64,000 nt of DNA from Bacteroidales bacterium (lineage in GTDB: Bacteria; Bacteroidota; Bacteroidia; Bacteroidales; JAAYJT01): contig JACZJK010000056.1 in the NCBI GenBank assembly GCA_014860575.1, positions 62,001 to 126,000 on the forward strand, written 5' to 3'. A program made the translations under genes and the position numbers. The notes below the pieces were generated by a model, which saw nothing but the letters and a program-made list of their open reading frames with translations, did no database searches and was not told the DNA's origin. Of this stretch, positions 40,517 to 49,790 are shown in pieces. The stretch's first letter is position 1. Every line of letters starts with the position of its first letter.

Positions 40517-43500
40517 TCATTCCAGAACTATCATTTTTCGTGTTTCATTAAACCTTCCGCTTTTCAGCGTGTAGAAATACATTCCAGCTGTAAGCCTGAG
40601 ATCAGATGTTGTTATTGAGTGTTTTCCGGCAGTTTGAAATTCGTTTACAAGGCTTGCAACTTCTTTTCCGACAAGATTATAAATGATCAATGAAACAAAG
40701 CCATCGTGCAGAATCTGGTATTCAATGGTTGTAGCGCTCGTAAAGGGATTTGGATGGTTCTGACCCAAATTATAATTCTGCTCCGTCGCATTCAATGATT
40801 CAACAAATGTTGTCCCAACATTAAACTGTCCGGTAGCAACAGTACTACCTGAATACGCCGCGTCAACTGCACGAACCGACCATTCATAAGATCCATCCTG
40901 CAGTTCGGTTAAAAGCCACTCTGTCACAGCACTAATACTTCCAGGTTGAGGAAGGCGATTTGGCAAATCTACAGGCATGTTATTGTGGTAAAGTTCGAGA
41001 TCATAAGTAAGCGCCAGGCTGGGGGTATGATCATCTGTGGCGGCAATCCACGATAGCAGCATAATATTTTCTCCCTGTGGAATTACTTCCAGTCCTGTTG
41101 GTGAACTTGGCGGACTGTTCACATTCTCGGCATCATTGCGATAAATATGCATCTGCGCTTCTACAAGGCCATTTCCGCCGGGTACAAAGTATCGGCCTGC
41201 AATGAAGTAATCCAGATCGCCATCATTGTCGAGGTCGAACCATGAAAAAGTACCACCGGTTGAACCGCTGGAACGTGGCGCAGGCAAATCGTTTTCTGAA
41301 TCCGTGAAAACCCCGTTATCATTGATATAAATCTTAGTCCTTCCTTCAATCTGAGAGCCAGGGTTGTAGGTTCCGGCCAAAAGAATATCCATGTCACCAT
41401 CAGAATCATAATCAGCCCAGGTGGCGGCCGTAAGGTCAAACCAACCTTCACAGGAAATGCATTCAAGAACGTCTATTGTTTCATAAGTTCCGGAATTATT
41501 CTTATAGATGCGGAGAACCATGTTGTAAGTTCCATTGGTTTCTTTTATGTTTCCTACAACCAGGATATCCAGATCACCATCGCCATCATAATCTCCCCAT
41601 TGGGCTTCGCCATGTTCAACACTCAGCGAACCAAGAATATCCTCGCCTGTAAACACTCCGTTACCCTGGTTCGTATAAATCCGAATGAACCCATCGTCGG
41701 TAAGTGGTGTGATATTAACGAGTAGCAGATCAAGATCACCATCACCATCATGGTCAGCCCAGGCACTTTGAGCATGCGCAGTAGGAGCAAAAACCGAGTC
41801 AATTTCTGTGAAATTCCAACCAGCTGTTCCATTCGGGCCATCATTTCGCATCAATGCGGTTCGGTATGAAAAAGTGTTAAAATCATATACTGAAGGTATG
41901 AGTAGATCAAGATCGCCATCATTATCATAATCAGCCCATGTAATTGAGCGCAGGTCAAAATCGGCTTGATCATTATCCTCCCAGTAGCCCGGGAGTTCAG
42001 TGTCAGACAATACCAATGTTCCGGCATCGTTGCGGTAAAGCACAGTGTTTCCGTTTGTTCCGACCACTAAATCGAGATCACCATCACCATCCACATCGCT
42101 CCAGGCAAGATCGGATGAACCTATCGCAAGATCGCCGAGAGGCACGTCAATGTAAGAAAATTCCCATTCAGCAGCGCCAGCAGGCCCATCGTTACGGATC
42201 AAAACCAGTTTATGTTCCACACTCTGATTATAAACCACATAATATCCAAGCACAGCAATATCGAGATCGCCATCATTATCGTAATCGGCAGGAGCAGTAG
42301 TAACAACCCAGAAATCTTCTTCCTGTGGAGTGACAAACAATGAATCCCATGGTGTAACTTCAGTAAAATCACCGAATATACCGCCCGGGCCGGGTTGCAC
42401 TACAATTGCTTGCCCGACGCTCCCGGTTTCTCCATCATCGTCAGTAACCGTAAGATATACAATATACGTGTTCGCTGTATCAAATGTGTGAGTGGGGTTT
42501 TGTTCGGAGGAACTGTTGCCATCACCAAAATTCCAGTTCCAGCTAACAACTGTGCCATCGGGGTCGTAACTGGCTTCATCAAAAGCGACTGTAAGTCCCG
42601 TGGTGATAAACTCAAAAGAAGCAACCGGTGGTAAATTAAGAGGTGGCGGTGGCGAACCGGTAAAATATTCAATATAACCCTGGTAACCCACTGTCCATGC
42701 TTCGCCATCCGGGCTTGCCGCAATTGCATAGAATGATTCAAATCCTTCCGATCCAATTTGCATCACAGCCCAATTCTGACCTCCGGTAGCCGTGTAATAT
42801 GCTACATCATTGCTTGTGCTTAGCCAGAATTCATTTGGCCCAAGCAGATAGATATCAGTGAAAGTATGATTGCTGTGCGGGGTTGTCAAAATATCCCAGG
42901 TAATGCCGCCATCATTCGTACGGAAAACATAACCCCACATTCCTACTGCATACCCAATATTTTCATTGTAAAAGTCCATATCATTGATCTGGAGCGGGTC
43001 AGCAGGAAGATCGCCTTGTATCCATGTGCTTCCTCCATCGTGACTTCTATAATACCGGCCGCCAACATTTGCTGCCCAGATGTTCGTTCCAACAACATCC
43101 ACTTTAACATAGTACCCGAGAAAATCAGTGACAGCTATCCATGAATTACCGCCGTCAGTTGTATGGTAGAGTGCGCCGGTATTAGAACTTTGGCCAATCA
43201 CCCATCCATCAAGCATTGTTGAGAAGTGTACATCCTTTGCGCTGGCCAGGAATGCAGGTTTGGTGGTAGCAGCCACCCAGGTATCGCCACCATCTGTGGA
43301 TTTATAAACCCATCCTTCTTCATCTAAAACTACCGCTTCGGTAGAAGAAAGGATATGAACGGCTGCAAGGTCATTGGGGGTAAAAACTTCATCCAGTATC
43401 CATGGCGAGGTGCCGTCGCCCTTTAAAAGCGTTCCATTATCACCCACAATGATCATGTCACCATCGGGAAACCGGTCAATATCCTGCAAGGATTCGCCGG

Positions 43501-44638
43501 TTCCACTTGATATCTGAAACCAGGAAGCGCCGCCATCAGTAGTTTTTATTACGAACCCGGCGCCATAACCAAAGTAACCAACTTGAGAAGATTCGAAGGC
43601 CGGAACGGTACTGCTCAAATATCCAGGCTTTTGGCCACGTGATATAAATGATTGGGTCCAGGTAAGACCCGAATCAGAAGAAAAATACATATTCCCTTCC
43701 AGTCCTGCAGCTACTATATTTTGCGAACCCGAAACTGTGATAGCGTAAACTCCGTCAGGAATTACCTCATCCAGATCAGTCCAGGTTAGACCTCCATCCG
43801 TGGAACGGAACATTCTGTCGTCATAGTCAGGATAATTGCCGCTGCGCCCCCATGCCAGGACAATATCCGCTGAGACAACCACAAGATACTTGCGCTCACG
43901 GGCTGAATCAACTGAGCTCCAGTTAAGCCCGCCGTCGGTTGAGCGGATAAAAGTGTCATCAGCGATTCCAATGGCGATGTTGTCTGATAGAAATGCAATA
44001 TCCGTAGGATTACCTGAATATACGGAGGCAAAGTTAGAACCTCCATCAGTGGTTCGGTAAATGGCGGTATTGGATATTCCAAGTCCGGTTGTGCCGTTAA
44101 TAAAGTCGAAGGCATGAATTTCATTTGGCGAAACTACCCAATTCATTCCACCATCGTAACTGATATATTGTCCGAAATTACCGGCGGCCAATCCAAAAGA
44201 GGCAGTATAAAATTCCATGAAATACGTTGATCCCAGGGATGGGATTTGAGTCCAGTTGGTACCTCCATTGGTGGTTCGGTATTGTTCGTTGCCAAAAGCC
44301 CAACCGTTGAGGTTGTCATAAAAAAACAATCCATAGAAAGAGCTACCTAAACTTGCAGGAACATCAAGCTGAACCCAGGTAATCCCACCATCATTTGATT
44401 CAAACAGGGAACCGCCATTATCAAATGAATCATCTTCGGTTGCTAGGAATACCCTGTCTGTTGCGGGCGCAGCAGTACCTCTGATATCGAGGTGAGTGGG
44501 GACGGGGCTTTGCGTTGTCCACTGTGCACTAACACTTGTTGTTAAAATAGCCAGGGTGAAGGTTAGCAGATAATACAAATTGTGCGATGGGTAAAATCCG
44601 CAACCTCCGGTTTTTTGAGGAGTAGTTTTCTTAAACAT
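40517..44638 (-). CDS. Giant multidomain secreted protein (YCF48-like, PKD, FG-GAP repeats, T9SS sorting domain)
   Basis: 1373 residues. After a signal peptide, residues ~40-660 are BNR/YCF48-type repeats (STDGGLNWSSV, TTDGGASWF, RSHDGGSTWIQG). A PKD domain follows (SYDPDGTVVSWNWNFGDGNS), then seven FG-GAP/VCBS-type calcium-binding repeats (DYDNDGDLD, DVDGDGDLD and variants), a fibronectin-III-like unit (PSSPTGLEVIPQGENIMLLS), and a C-terminal type A sorting domain (YNLGQNHPNPFTSATTIEYQ) ending RKMIVLE. It is probably a surface-anchored adhesin-like or scaffold protein; no catalytic domain is seen. Confidence 0.88.
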   Translation of the reverse strand: MFKKTTPQKTGGCGFYPSHNLYYLLTFTLAILTTSVSAQWTTQSPVPTHLDIRGTAAPATDRVFLATEDDSFDNGGSLFESNDGGITWVQLDVPASLGSSFYGLFFYDNLNGWAFGNEQYRTTNGGTNWTQIPSLGSTYFMEFYTASFGLAAGNFGQYISYDGGMNWVVSPNEIHAFDFINGTTGLGISNTAIYRTTDGGSNFASVYSGNPTDIAFLSDNIAIGIADDTFIRSTDGGLNWSSVDSARERKYLVVVSADIVLAWGRSGNYPDYDDRMFRSTDGGLTWTDLDEVIPDGVYAITVSGSQNIVAAGLEGNMYFSSDSGLTWTQSFISRGQKPGYLSSTVPAFESSQVGYFGYGAGFVIKTTDGGASWFQISSGTGESLQDIDRFPDGDMIIVGDNGTLLKGDGTSPWILDEVFTPNDLAAVHILSSTEAVVLDEEGWVYKSTDGGDTWVAATTKPAFLASAKDVHFSTMLDGWVIGQSSNTGALYHTTDGGNSWIAVTDFLGYYVKVDVVGTNIWAANVGGRYYRSHDGGSTWIQGDLPADPLQINDMDFYNENIGYAVGMWGYVFRTNDGGITWDILTTPHSNHTFTDIYLLGPNEFWLSTSNDVAYYTATGGQNWAVMQIGSEGFESFYAIAASPDGEAWTVGYQGYIEYFTGSPPPPLNLPPVASFEFITTGLTVAFDEASYDPDGTVVSWNWNFGDGNSSSEQNPTHTFDTANTYIVYLTVTDDDGETGSVGQAIVVQPGPGGIFGDFTEVTPWDSLFVTPQEEDFWVVTTAPADYDNDGDLDIAVLGYYVVYNQSVEHKLVLIRNDGPAGAAEWEFSYIDVPLGDLAIGSSDLAWSDVDGDGDLDLVVGTNGNTVLYRNDAGTLVLSDTELPGYWEDNDQADFDLRSITWADYDNDGDLDLLIPSVYDFNTFSYRTALMRNDGPNGTAGWNFTEIDSVFAPTAHAQSAWADHDGDGDLDLLLVNITPLTDDGFIRIYTNQGNGVFTGEDILGSLSVEHGEAQWGDYDGDGDLDILVVGNIKETNGTYNMVLRIYKNNSGTYETIDVLECISCEGWFDLTAATWADYDSDGDMDILLAGTYNPGSQIEGRTKIYINDNGVFTDSENDLPAPRSSGSTGGTFSWFDLDNDGDLDYFIAGRYFVPGGNGLVEAQMHIYRNDAENVNSPPSSPTGLEVIPQGENIMLLSWIAATDDHTPSLALTYDLELYHNNMPVDLPNRLPQPGSISAVTEWLLTELQDGSYEWSVRAVDAAYSGSTVATGQFNVGTTFVESLNATEQNYNLGQNHPNPFTSATTIEYQILHDGFVSLIIYNLVGKEVASLVNEFQTAGKHSITTSDLRLTAGMYFYTLKSGRFNETRKMIVLE

Positions 44639-45055
44639 GTGATGATTTTTCTCGTTATTTTGAATCTATCTAAATAAAACACGGGAATTATCCTTTTGTT
44701 CTGAGCTGGATTTTTTTTGAACCGTGTAAGAATGTGTAATTATATTGCTAATCATTACAATACTTCCATTTCGAATTGAAATTTGATATTATATCGTCTA
44801 ATAAAATATGAGACTTTCATCAACAGTTGCGATTAATTCTTTTTCTCAACAATAAGTCTGTGGAGATCCAACCCAGGTTAAGAAAAACGCAGGAATAGAG
44901 GCAGATAAGATTATTATTTCAGACTAAAGTAGCCCGACAAAAGCTCTCCGGTAAGGTCTGGATCAGCTTACTAATACTGTGGAATCAGGCTTTTTGAACG
45001 ATTCTCAGAAACTTGACAATGTGATAAAAAAATGAGCTGAATAGGCAATACACGA
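44639..45055. other. 417-bp gap without a gene
   Basis: AT-rich upstream region of the giant secreted protein on one side and 3' side of aroK on the other. I see no convincing ORF, hairpin, tRNA or repeat; it is one of the few gaps without the word repeats. Confidence 0.5.
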
Positions 45056-45580
45056 TCACTCAGGATTTTCGTGCATCAACAGTTGGCTCAGAATATCATC
45101 TGTTTTCATCTCAAACACATCAATAATCACTTTTGCCTGATTGTAAAATTTTTCTCTTTCGATCAGGTGGCTTGTTACCGTTTCCAGCAACTCTTTTTTA
45201 TCAAGCCCCTTCAGCTTTGGCCTCCGGTAACGGAAAGGTGAGTTGCTGAGGCGGCTGGCAAGTACTGCCGGCGGAAGTTTTAGGTAAACGGTAGTTCCAT
45301 TACGGTTCATCAAATCTATATTATTGAAGAAACAAGGCGTGCCTCCACCTGTTGAGATCACAATTTTGCCGTGTTTTTCAATTACTTCCTTCAGCACTTC
45401 GTGTTCAAGCTTGCGAAAGGAATCTTCGCCGTAGCGTTCAAAAAATAGAGTGATGCTTGTACGGAATTTTTGCTCGAAATATTCATCCAGGTCAATGAAA
45501 TCCAGCTTCAACTTGTTTGCAAGTCTCTTGCCAAGTGTGGATTTCCCGCTACCCATATAACCGGTTAAGAATATTCTCAT
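45056..45580 (-). CDS. aroK: Shikimate kinase
   Basis: A 174-residue NMP-kinase-fold enzyme phosphorylating shikimate at O3 in aromatic amino acid synthesis. The P-loop GYMGSGKST is at residues 7-15, the DxD-type shikimate-binding IDLDEYFE at about 31-38, FFERYGEDSFRKLE supplies the conserved Arg, and STGGGTPC is the GGG motif. The length is standard. It is divergent from recQ across a word-repeat spacer (GTTACTGGTTGCTGG type). Confidence 0.95.
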   Translation of the reverse strand: MRIFLTGYMGSGKSTLGKRLANKLKLDFIDLDEYFEQKFRTSITLFFERYGEDSFRKLEHEVLKEVIEKHGKIVISTGGGTPCFFNNIDLMNRNGTTVYLKLPPAVLASRLSNSPFRYRRPKLKGLDKKELLETVTSHLIEREKFYNQAKVIIDVFEMKTDDILSQLLMHENPE

Positions 45581-45773
45581 CAGCTTTCAGTGAAAGGGTA
45601 AAAATAGCAAAAAGCACTCGTCTACGTTTGTATGTGCCGGAATTGTGTAATTTTAATTTTTGAACCAGCAACCAGAACAACTGTATGACAACCATATGAC
45701 AATTGTATGACCCAAATCGAGTAACCAGCAACCAGTAACCATTAACCAGCAACCAACAACCACTCATCCTCCC

Positions 45774-47693
45774 ATGCCACTAAAAAACATTTTAGTAAAA
45801 TACTGGGGCCATTCAGCTTTCAGGCCTTTGCAGGAAGAGATCATTCAATCTGTTCTGGATGGGAAAGATACGCTTGCATTGTTGCCGACAGGAGGAGGTA
45901 AATCCATCTGCTTCCAGGTTCCTGCCTTGGCAAAAGAAGGCTTGTGTTTGGTGATCACACCTTTGATTGCACTTATGCAGGACCAGGTTGAAAATCTCAA
46001 GCGCAAAAATATCAATGCCGTAGCAATCTACAGCGGGATGCACCGCAACCAGATCGAACTCGCGTTGGATAATTGTATGTTTGGCGATGTTAAATTCCTG
46101 TATCTCTCACCAGAACGGCTTGAAACAGAAAAGTTCCGCGCGGTGTTGAACCGGCTGAATGTAAATATCATTGCTGTTGATGAGGCACATTGCATTTCGC
46201 AATGGGGATATGACTTCAGGCCGCCTTACCTCCGCATTGCCGCCATCAGGGAGTTTTTGCCCAATGTTCCGGTGCTGGCCTTAACAGCCACCGCCACTCC
46301 CGATGTTGTAAAAGACATCCAGGAAAAATTAGGGTTCGCAAAAGAAAATCTTTTTCAGAAAAGCTTTGAGCGAACCAATCTAACCTATGTGGTTCAAAAT
46401 GAAGAGAACAAACTGGGGCGCCTGCTTAAAATCTGCAACCGTATTCAGGGGACTGGCATTGTGTATGTCCGTAATCGTCGGCGAACCAAGGAGATTTCAG
46501 ATTTTCTGAATACCCAGAAGATTTCATCCGACTTTTATCATGCCGGCCTTGATCCTGCCACCCGGGATAAGCGCCAGACAGCCTGGATGAATGGCCAAAC
46601 GAGGGTTGTTGTCTCAACCAATGCTTTTGGGATGGGGATTGATAAACCCAATGTGCGTTTTGTGGTTCACATGGATTTGCCCGATAGCCTTGAAGCGTAT
46701 TTCCAGGAAGCTGGCAGGGGAGGGCGCGATGGCCTTCAATCTTATGCCGTTGTGCTGTATGAAAATTCGGATGTTTTTGATCTCAAGCACAACCTTGCCC
46801 TTTCATACCCGGCCATTGATGTGGTAAAGAAAGTGTATCATTCGTTGGGTAATTATTTTCAGCTCGCAACCGGAGGTGGCAAAGACAGGGGATTTGACTT
46901 TGAATTATCAGAATTTTGCAATCAATACAAACTAAACCAGGTGATAGCCTTCAATGCGTTGAAATTTCTTGAAAAAGAAGGATACATCATGCTTAGCGAA
47001 GATGTTGGAGCGCCATCTCTTGTGCATATCAAAACCAAGAAAGAAAACCTTTATCGTTTCCAGGTTGAGAACCCTGTATATGATGCGTTTATTAAACTGC
47101 TGCTACGCTCTTACAGTGGACTTTTCACGATGTTTGTGCGCATCAGCGAAGCAGAAATTGCCCGTCGTATGCCCATGCAGTTAAGCGATGTTATTAAAAC
47201 CTTGCAGGTGCTGAACCAATTCGGACTTATCACCTATGTGCCCCGAAAAAACAAACCGCAGCTTATTTATCTTACCGAACGCCTCGATGTCAGCTCATTG
47301 CAAATATCAAAACAGCACTATCACGACCGCATGAAATCGGCGGAAAAGCGAGTTGAAAGCGTGATCAATTACGTGAGTGGTACAAATAAATGCCGGAGTC
47401 AGCTCTTGCTGGAGTATTTTGGTGAAAAAAGCAGCCAGCGTTGTGGCAGATGCGATGTATGCATTGAGCGCAATAAACTTGAACTAAGCGACTTTGAGTT
47501 CAAAAAAGTGGCTGAACAACTTGAACCCCTCATCACAGGCAAGGCTTTGAACCTTGAAGAAATTGTTGACAGCATCAAAGGCCTGAACGACGACAAAGTA
47601 ATAAAGGCATTTCGCTGGCTGCTTGATAACGATAAAATAGTTGCCACGGCTGACAATCGCTTTTTTTGGGCAAGGAAGGGGAATGGGGAGTAG
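45774..47693 (+). CDS. recQ: RecQ family ATP-dependent DNA helicase
   Basis: A 639-residue 3'-5' helicase of recombination and repair. Motif I is LPTGGGKSICFQ, motif II DEAHCISQWGYDFRPPY (DEAH), motif VI QEAGRGGRDGLQS. The zinc-binding RQC segment (CRSQLLLEYFGEKSSQRCGR, then CDVC) follows. The C-terminus is short and a full HRDC domain is not evident, so it is a compact RecQ. It is followed by paired hairpin repeats. Confidence 0.93.
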   Translation: MPLKNILVKYWGHSAFRPLQEEIIQSVLDGKDTLALLPTGGGKSICFQVPALAKEGLCLVITPLIALMQDQVENLKRKNINAVAIYSGMHRNQIELALDNCMFGDVKFLYLSPERLETEKFRAVLNRLNVNIIAVDEAHCISQWGYDFRPPYLRIAAIREFLPNVPVLALTATATPDVVKDIQEKLGFAKENLFQKSFERTNLTYVVQNEENKLGRLLKICNRIQGTGIVYVRNRRRTKEISDFLNTQKISSDFYHAGLDPATRDKRQTAWMNGQTRVVVSTNAFGMGIDKPNVRFVVHMDLPDSLEAYFQEAGRGGRDGLQSYAVVLYENSDVFDLKHNLALSYPAIDVVKKVYHSLGNYFQLATGGGKDRGFDFELSEFCNQYKLNQVIAFNALKFLEKEGYIMLSEDVGAPSLVHIKTKKENLYRFQVENPVYDAFIKLLLRSYSGLFTMFVRISEAEIARRMPMQLSDVIKTLQVLNQFGLITYVPRKNKPQLIYLTERLDVSSLQISKQHYHDRMKSAEKRVESVINYVSGTNKCRSQLLLEYFGEKSSQRCGRCDVCIERNKLELSDFEFKKVAEQLEPLITGKALNLEEIVDSIKGLNDDKVIKAFRWLLDNDKIVATADNRFFWARKGNGE

Positions 47694-47869
47694 TGAATGG
47701 TGTTGGGTTAATTTGTCAATTGGTTAATCGGTTTGGAGTATTGGAGTGATGGAGTAATGGGGTAATGGATTTGTTAATTCAAAATTCCAGATTTAAGATT
47801 CGTAAATCTACAAATGATAGCCATTTTGAATCGAACTTTGGATTTCGGACTTTGATCCTTGGTTGATTA

Positions 47870-47986
47870 GCGCACAGTATACTCAAGGCCGATAGCCTCG
47901 CCAGAGGCTAAATATTGGTAGCGAATGATGATCAGCAAACAGTATCTTCAAAACCGATAGCCCCGCCAGGGGCTAAATGTTGGTAG
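47870..47986. repeat. Tandem pair of covarying hairpin repeats after recQ
   Basis: Two 52-53-bp units (47870-47921 and 47934-47986), each a 19-20-bp variable lead (CACAGTAT...TCAA) and a 33-bp core CCGATAGCC-xx-GCCA-xx-GGCTAAATxTTGGTAG (cores 47889-47921, 47954-47986). The stems differ at paired sites: AGCCTC/GAGGCT in the first, AGCCCC/GGGGCT in the second, so pairing is kept. They lie in the 390-bp recQ-esterase gap, which also has GATGGAGTAATGG word repeats and a hairpin at 48013-48029. Confidence 0.75.
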
Positions 47987-48012
47987 AAAAAAAATAATCC
48001 CAAATCCGTTAA

Positions 48013-48029
48013 GCCCGCCAGCGGCGGGC
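48013..48029. terminator. GC-rich hairpin in the recQ/esterase convergent gap
   Basis: GCCCGCC (48013-48019) pairs with GGCGGGC (48023-48029) around AGC. A T-rich stretch follows within 10 bp on the plus strand, so it could terminate recQ transcripts. Confidence 0.4.
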
Positions 48030-48083
48030 GACATGTATTTATTTCTTTTTTAGCAATTTCATTTTCTTTTTTCGGATTCATTT

Positions 48084-48989
48084 TTATTGATTCCGTGTTT
48101 TATTGCCATAAGCCCACACCAGAAAATCCTTCATTGCAATAGCCCAGGTTTCAGGATGATGTTTCCCGCCCTCAATTTCCAGGTATTTTATTCTTTCGCC
48201 GTTCAGGATATTTTGTTTCTCCAGCTCTTTGATCAGGTCGAGTGTATCATCAATAGAATCAATAACACCGTTGCCATTGCGGTCGCTTTTTTCATCGAGG
48301 GTTCCGGTTTGAAACCAAAATTTTAAGCTGGCAGGAGCATTTTCAGTTGTACGAACTATATCATGTGCAATTCTGAATCTATCAACATTCCGCCCTTTTT
48401 TCCACTCTCGTGTTCGCCACCAGAAACTACCGGAAAAGCAACCTACATTTCCAAAATGATCAGAGTTGTTCCAAGCAATGTCAAAAGCTGATAGCGCTCC
48501 CAGGCTGTAGCCTGCGATGCTATTGTGCGAACTTTTTTCAGAAACTGGTAGCCAGGTTCCCAAATGTGGAATGAATTCGTGCAATAAAAATCGGGTGTAT
48601 AATCCAGCCTTGGAACCCCGCCCCGCATAGTCGCCTTGTTGCGCAATCCCGTATTCCTGCATTCTTTCACCGGCATAAACTCCGGCGACAATGATGGGTT
48701 CTATCAGGTTCTCACCGGTTAATAATTCAAGTGTTTCTTTGATCTTTATCGAACCGCTTTCCTGACCATCGTTCAGGATCAGCAAAGGGTATGTTTTGCC
48801 TGCGATCAAAACTTCCGGGTAGAAGACTTTATAAGTGATTCTCCGATCCAGGGCTTTACTTTTACAGTAAGCTTTGAGTTTTTCAGTGTAGCGCAATTTC
48901 TTTCCGTTGTGTTGTAAGGCGTGGAACAATATTACACTCTTTTTGTTTATTGCGAATGATTTCAAAACATGTTCTCTGTTTTCATGCAA
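48084..48989 (-). CDS. Alpha/beta-hydrolase, putative esterase (Esterase D / enterochelin-esterase-like)
   Basis: 301 residues, no signal peptide. The core fits PF00756-type esterases: PLLILNDGQESG, GDYAGRGSKAGLYTRFLLHE, then the nucleophile elbow IAGYSLGAL (Ser162 in G160-Y-S-L-G164), NVGCFSGSFWW, and the final His in GGKHHPETW. At about 234-250 there is a loop DRNGNGVIDSIDD resembling an EF-hand/dockerin calcium loop. It is divergent from the ligase operon at 49029, with 39 bp between starts, so a shared control region and a related role are likely. Confidence 0.78.
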   Translation of the reverse strand: MHENREHVLKSFAINKKSVILFHALQHNGKKLRYTEKLKAYCKSKALDRRITYKVFYPEVLIAGKTYPLLILNDGQESGSIKIKETLELLTGENLIEPIIVAGVYAGERMQEYGIAQQGDYAGRGSKAGLYTRFLLHEFIPHLGTWLPVSEKSSHNSIAGYSLGALSAFDIAWNNSDHFGNVGCFSGSFWWRTREWKKGRNVDRFRIAHDIVRTTENAPASLKFWFQTGTLDEKSDRNGNGVIDSIDDTLDLIKELEKQNILNGERIKYLEIEGGKHHPETWAIAMKDFLVWAYGNKTRNQ

Positions 48990-49028
48990 TGAATATTAAC
49001 CAATCCAAATCCGGCAAAAACTGACTTT

Positions 49029-49751
49029 ATGCAAGAAACTACACATAAATGGTTCTCCAACAATATTGGCGCTGAGATTACTACGCTTTCATTTGGCCAT
49101 GCCGGATTTCCGGTTGTACTTTTTCCAACTTCAATGGGAACCTATTATGAGAACAAGGATTTTAAGCTGGTAGAATCGGCACGCTGGTTCATTGAGCAGG
49201 GATTAATTAAGATTTATTGCCCCGACAGTGTGGATCGCCAAAGTTGGTACAACAAAGGCATTCATCCCTTTGATCGTGCCAGGAACCACATCTGGTATGA
49301 TAAATTCCTGCTTGAAGAGCTGGTGCCGCTGGTTCGGAATGAAACCGCTGTGCAACGTATAGCATTTGCAGGGTGTAGCTTTGGCGCTTACCATGCCATG
49401 AACTTTGCTTTCAAACACCCCGATGCTGCAAGTTATGTGCTTAACATGGGCGGCGCTTACACCATCAAAGACCTTGCTGATGGCTTTCATAATGATGATA
49501 TTTATTTCAACAATCCTGTTGATTTTATCCCTCAACTGAATGATCCGCGCATCTGGGATCTTTTTGTGATCCTCGGCACCGGCGAACATGATATTTGCAA
49601 AGACGACAACCTGCAAATGGCTGAAATACTGCGAAACAAGAATATCGAACACTGGTTGGATGTACGCCCGGGTAAGGACCACGATTGGCCAGTGTGGCGT
49701 GAAATGTTCCCTCATTATCTTTCTGCTATTACTGCCCGGCAATTTCGCTAA
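49029..49751 (+). CDS. Alpha/beta-hydrolase (esterase-like), first gene of the ligase operon
   Basis: A 240-residue cytosolic hydrolase. After VVLFPTSMGTYYENKDFKLV the nucleophile elbow is AGCSFGAYHAM (Ser117 in G-C-S-F-G) and the catalytic His is probably in GKDHDWPVW near the end. The family resembles small esterases linked to ATP-grasp ligases. It is 39 bp before the ATP-grasp gene and likely co-transcribed. I infer that it releases or hydrolyses an ester or amide of the operon's product. Confidence 0.8.
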   Translation: MQETTHKWFSNNIGAEITTLSFGHAGFPVVLFPTSMGTYYENKDFKLVESARWFIEQGLIKIYCPDSVDRQSWYNKGIHPFDRARNHIWYDKFLLEELVPLVRNETAVQRIAFAGCSFGAYHAMNFAFKHPDAASYVLNMGGAYTIKDLADGFHNDDIYFNNPVDFIPQLNDPRIWDLFVILGTGEHDICKDDNLQMAEILRNKNIEHWLDVRPGKDHDWPVWREMFPHYLSAITARQFR

Positions 49752-49790
49752 TTTTGAATATTCCTTCATAAAACCAAAACCACAAAAACA

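Noticed and set aside
44639-45055. Hidden small RNA or gene in the gap before aroK
   Set aside because: No hairpin with T-run, promoter pair or plausible frame could be identified by eye.
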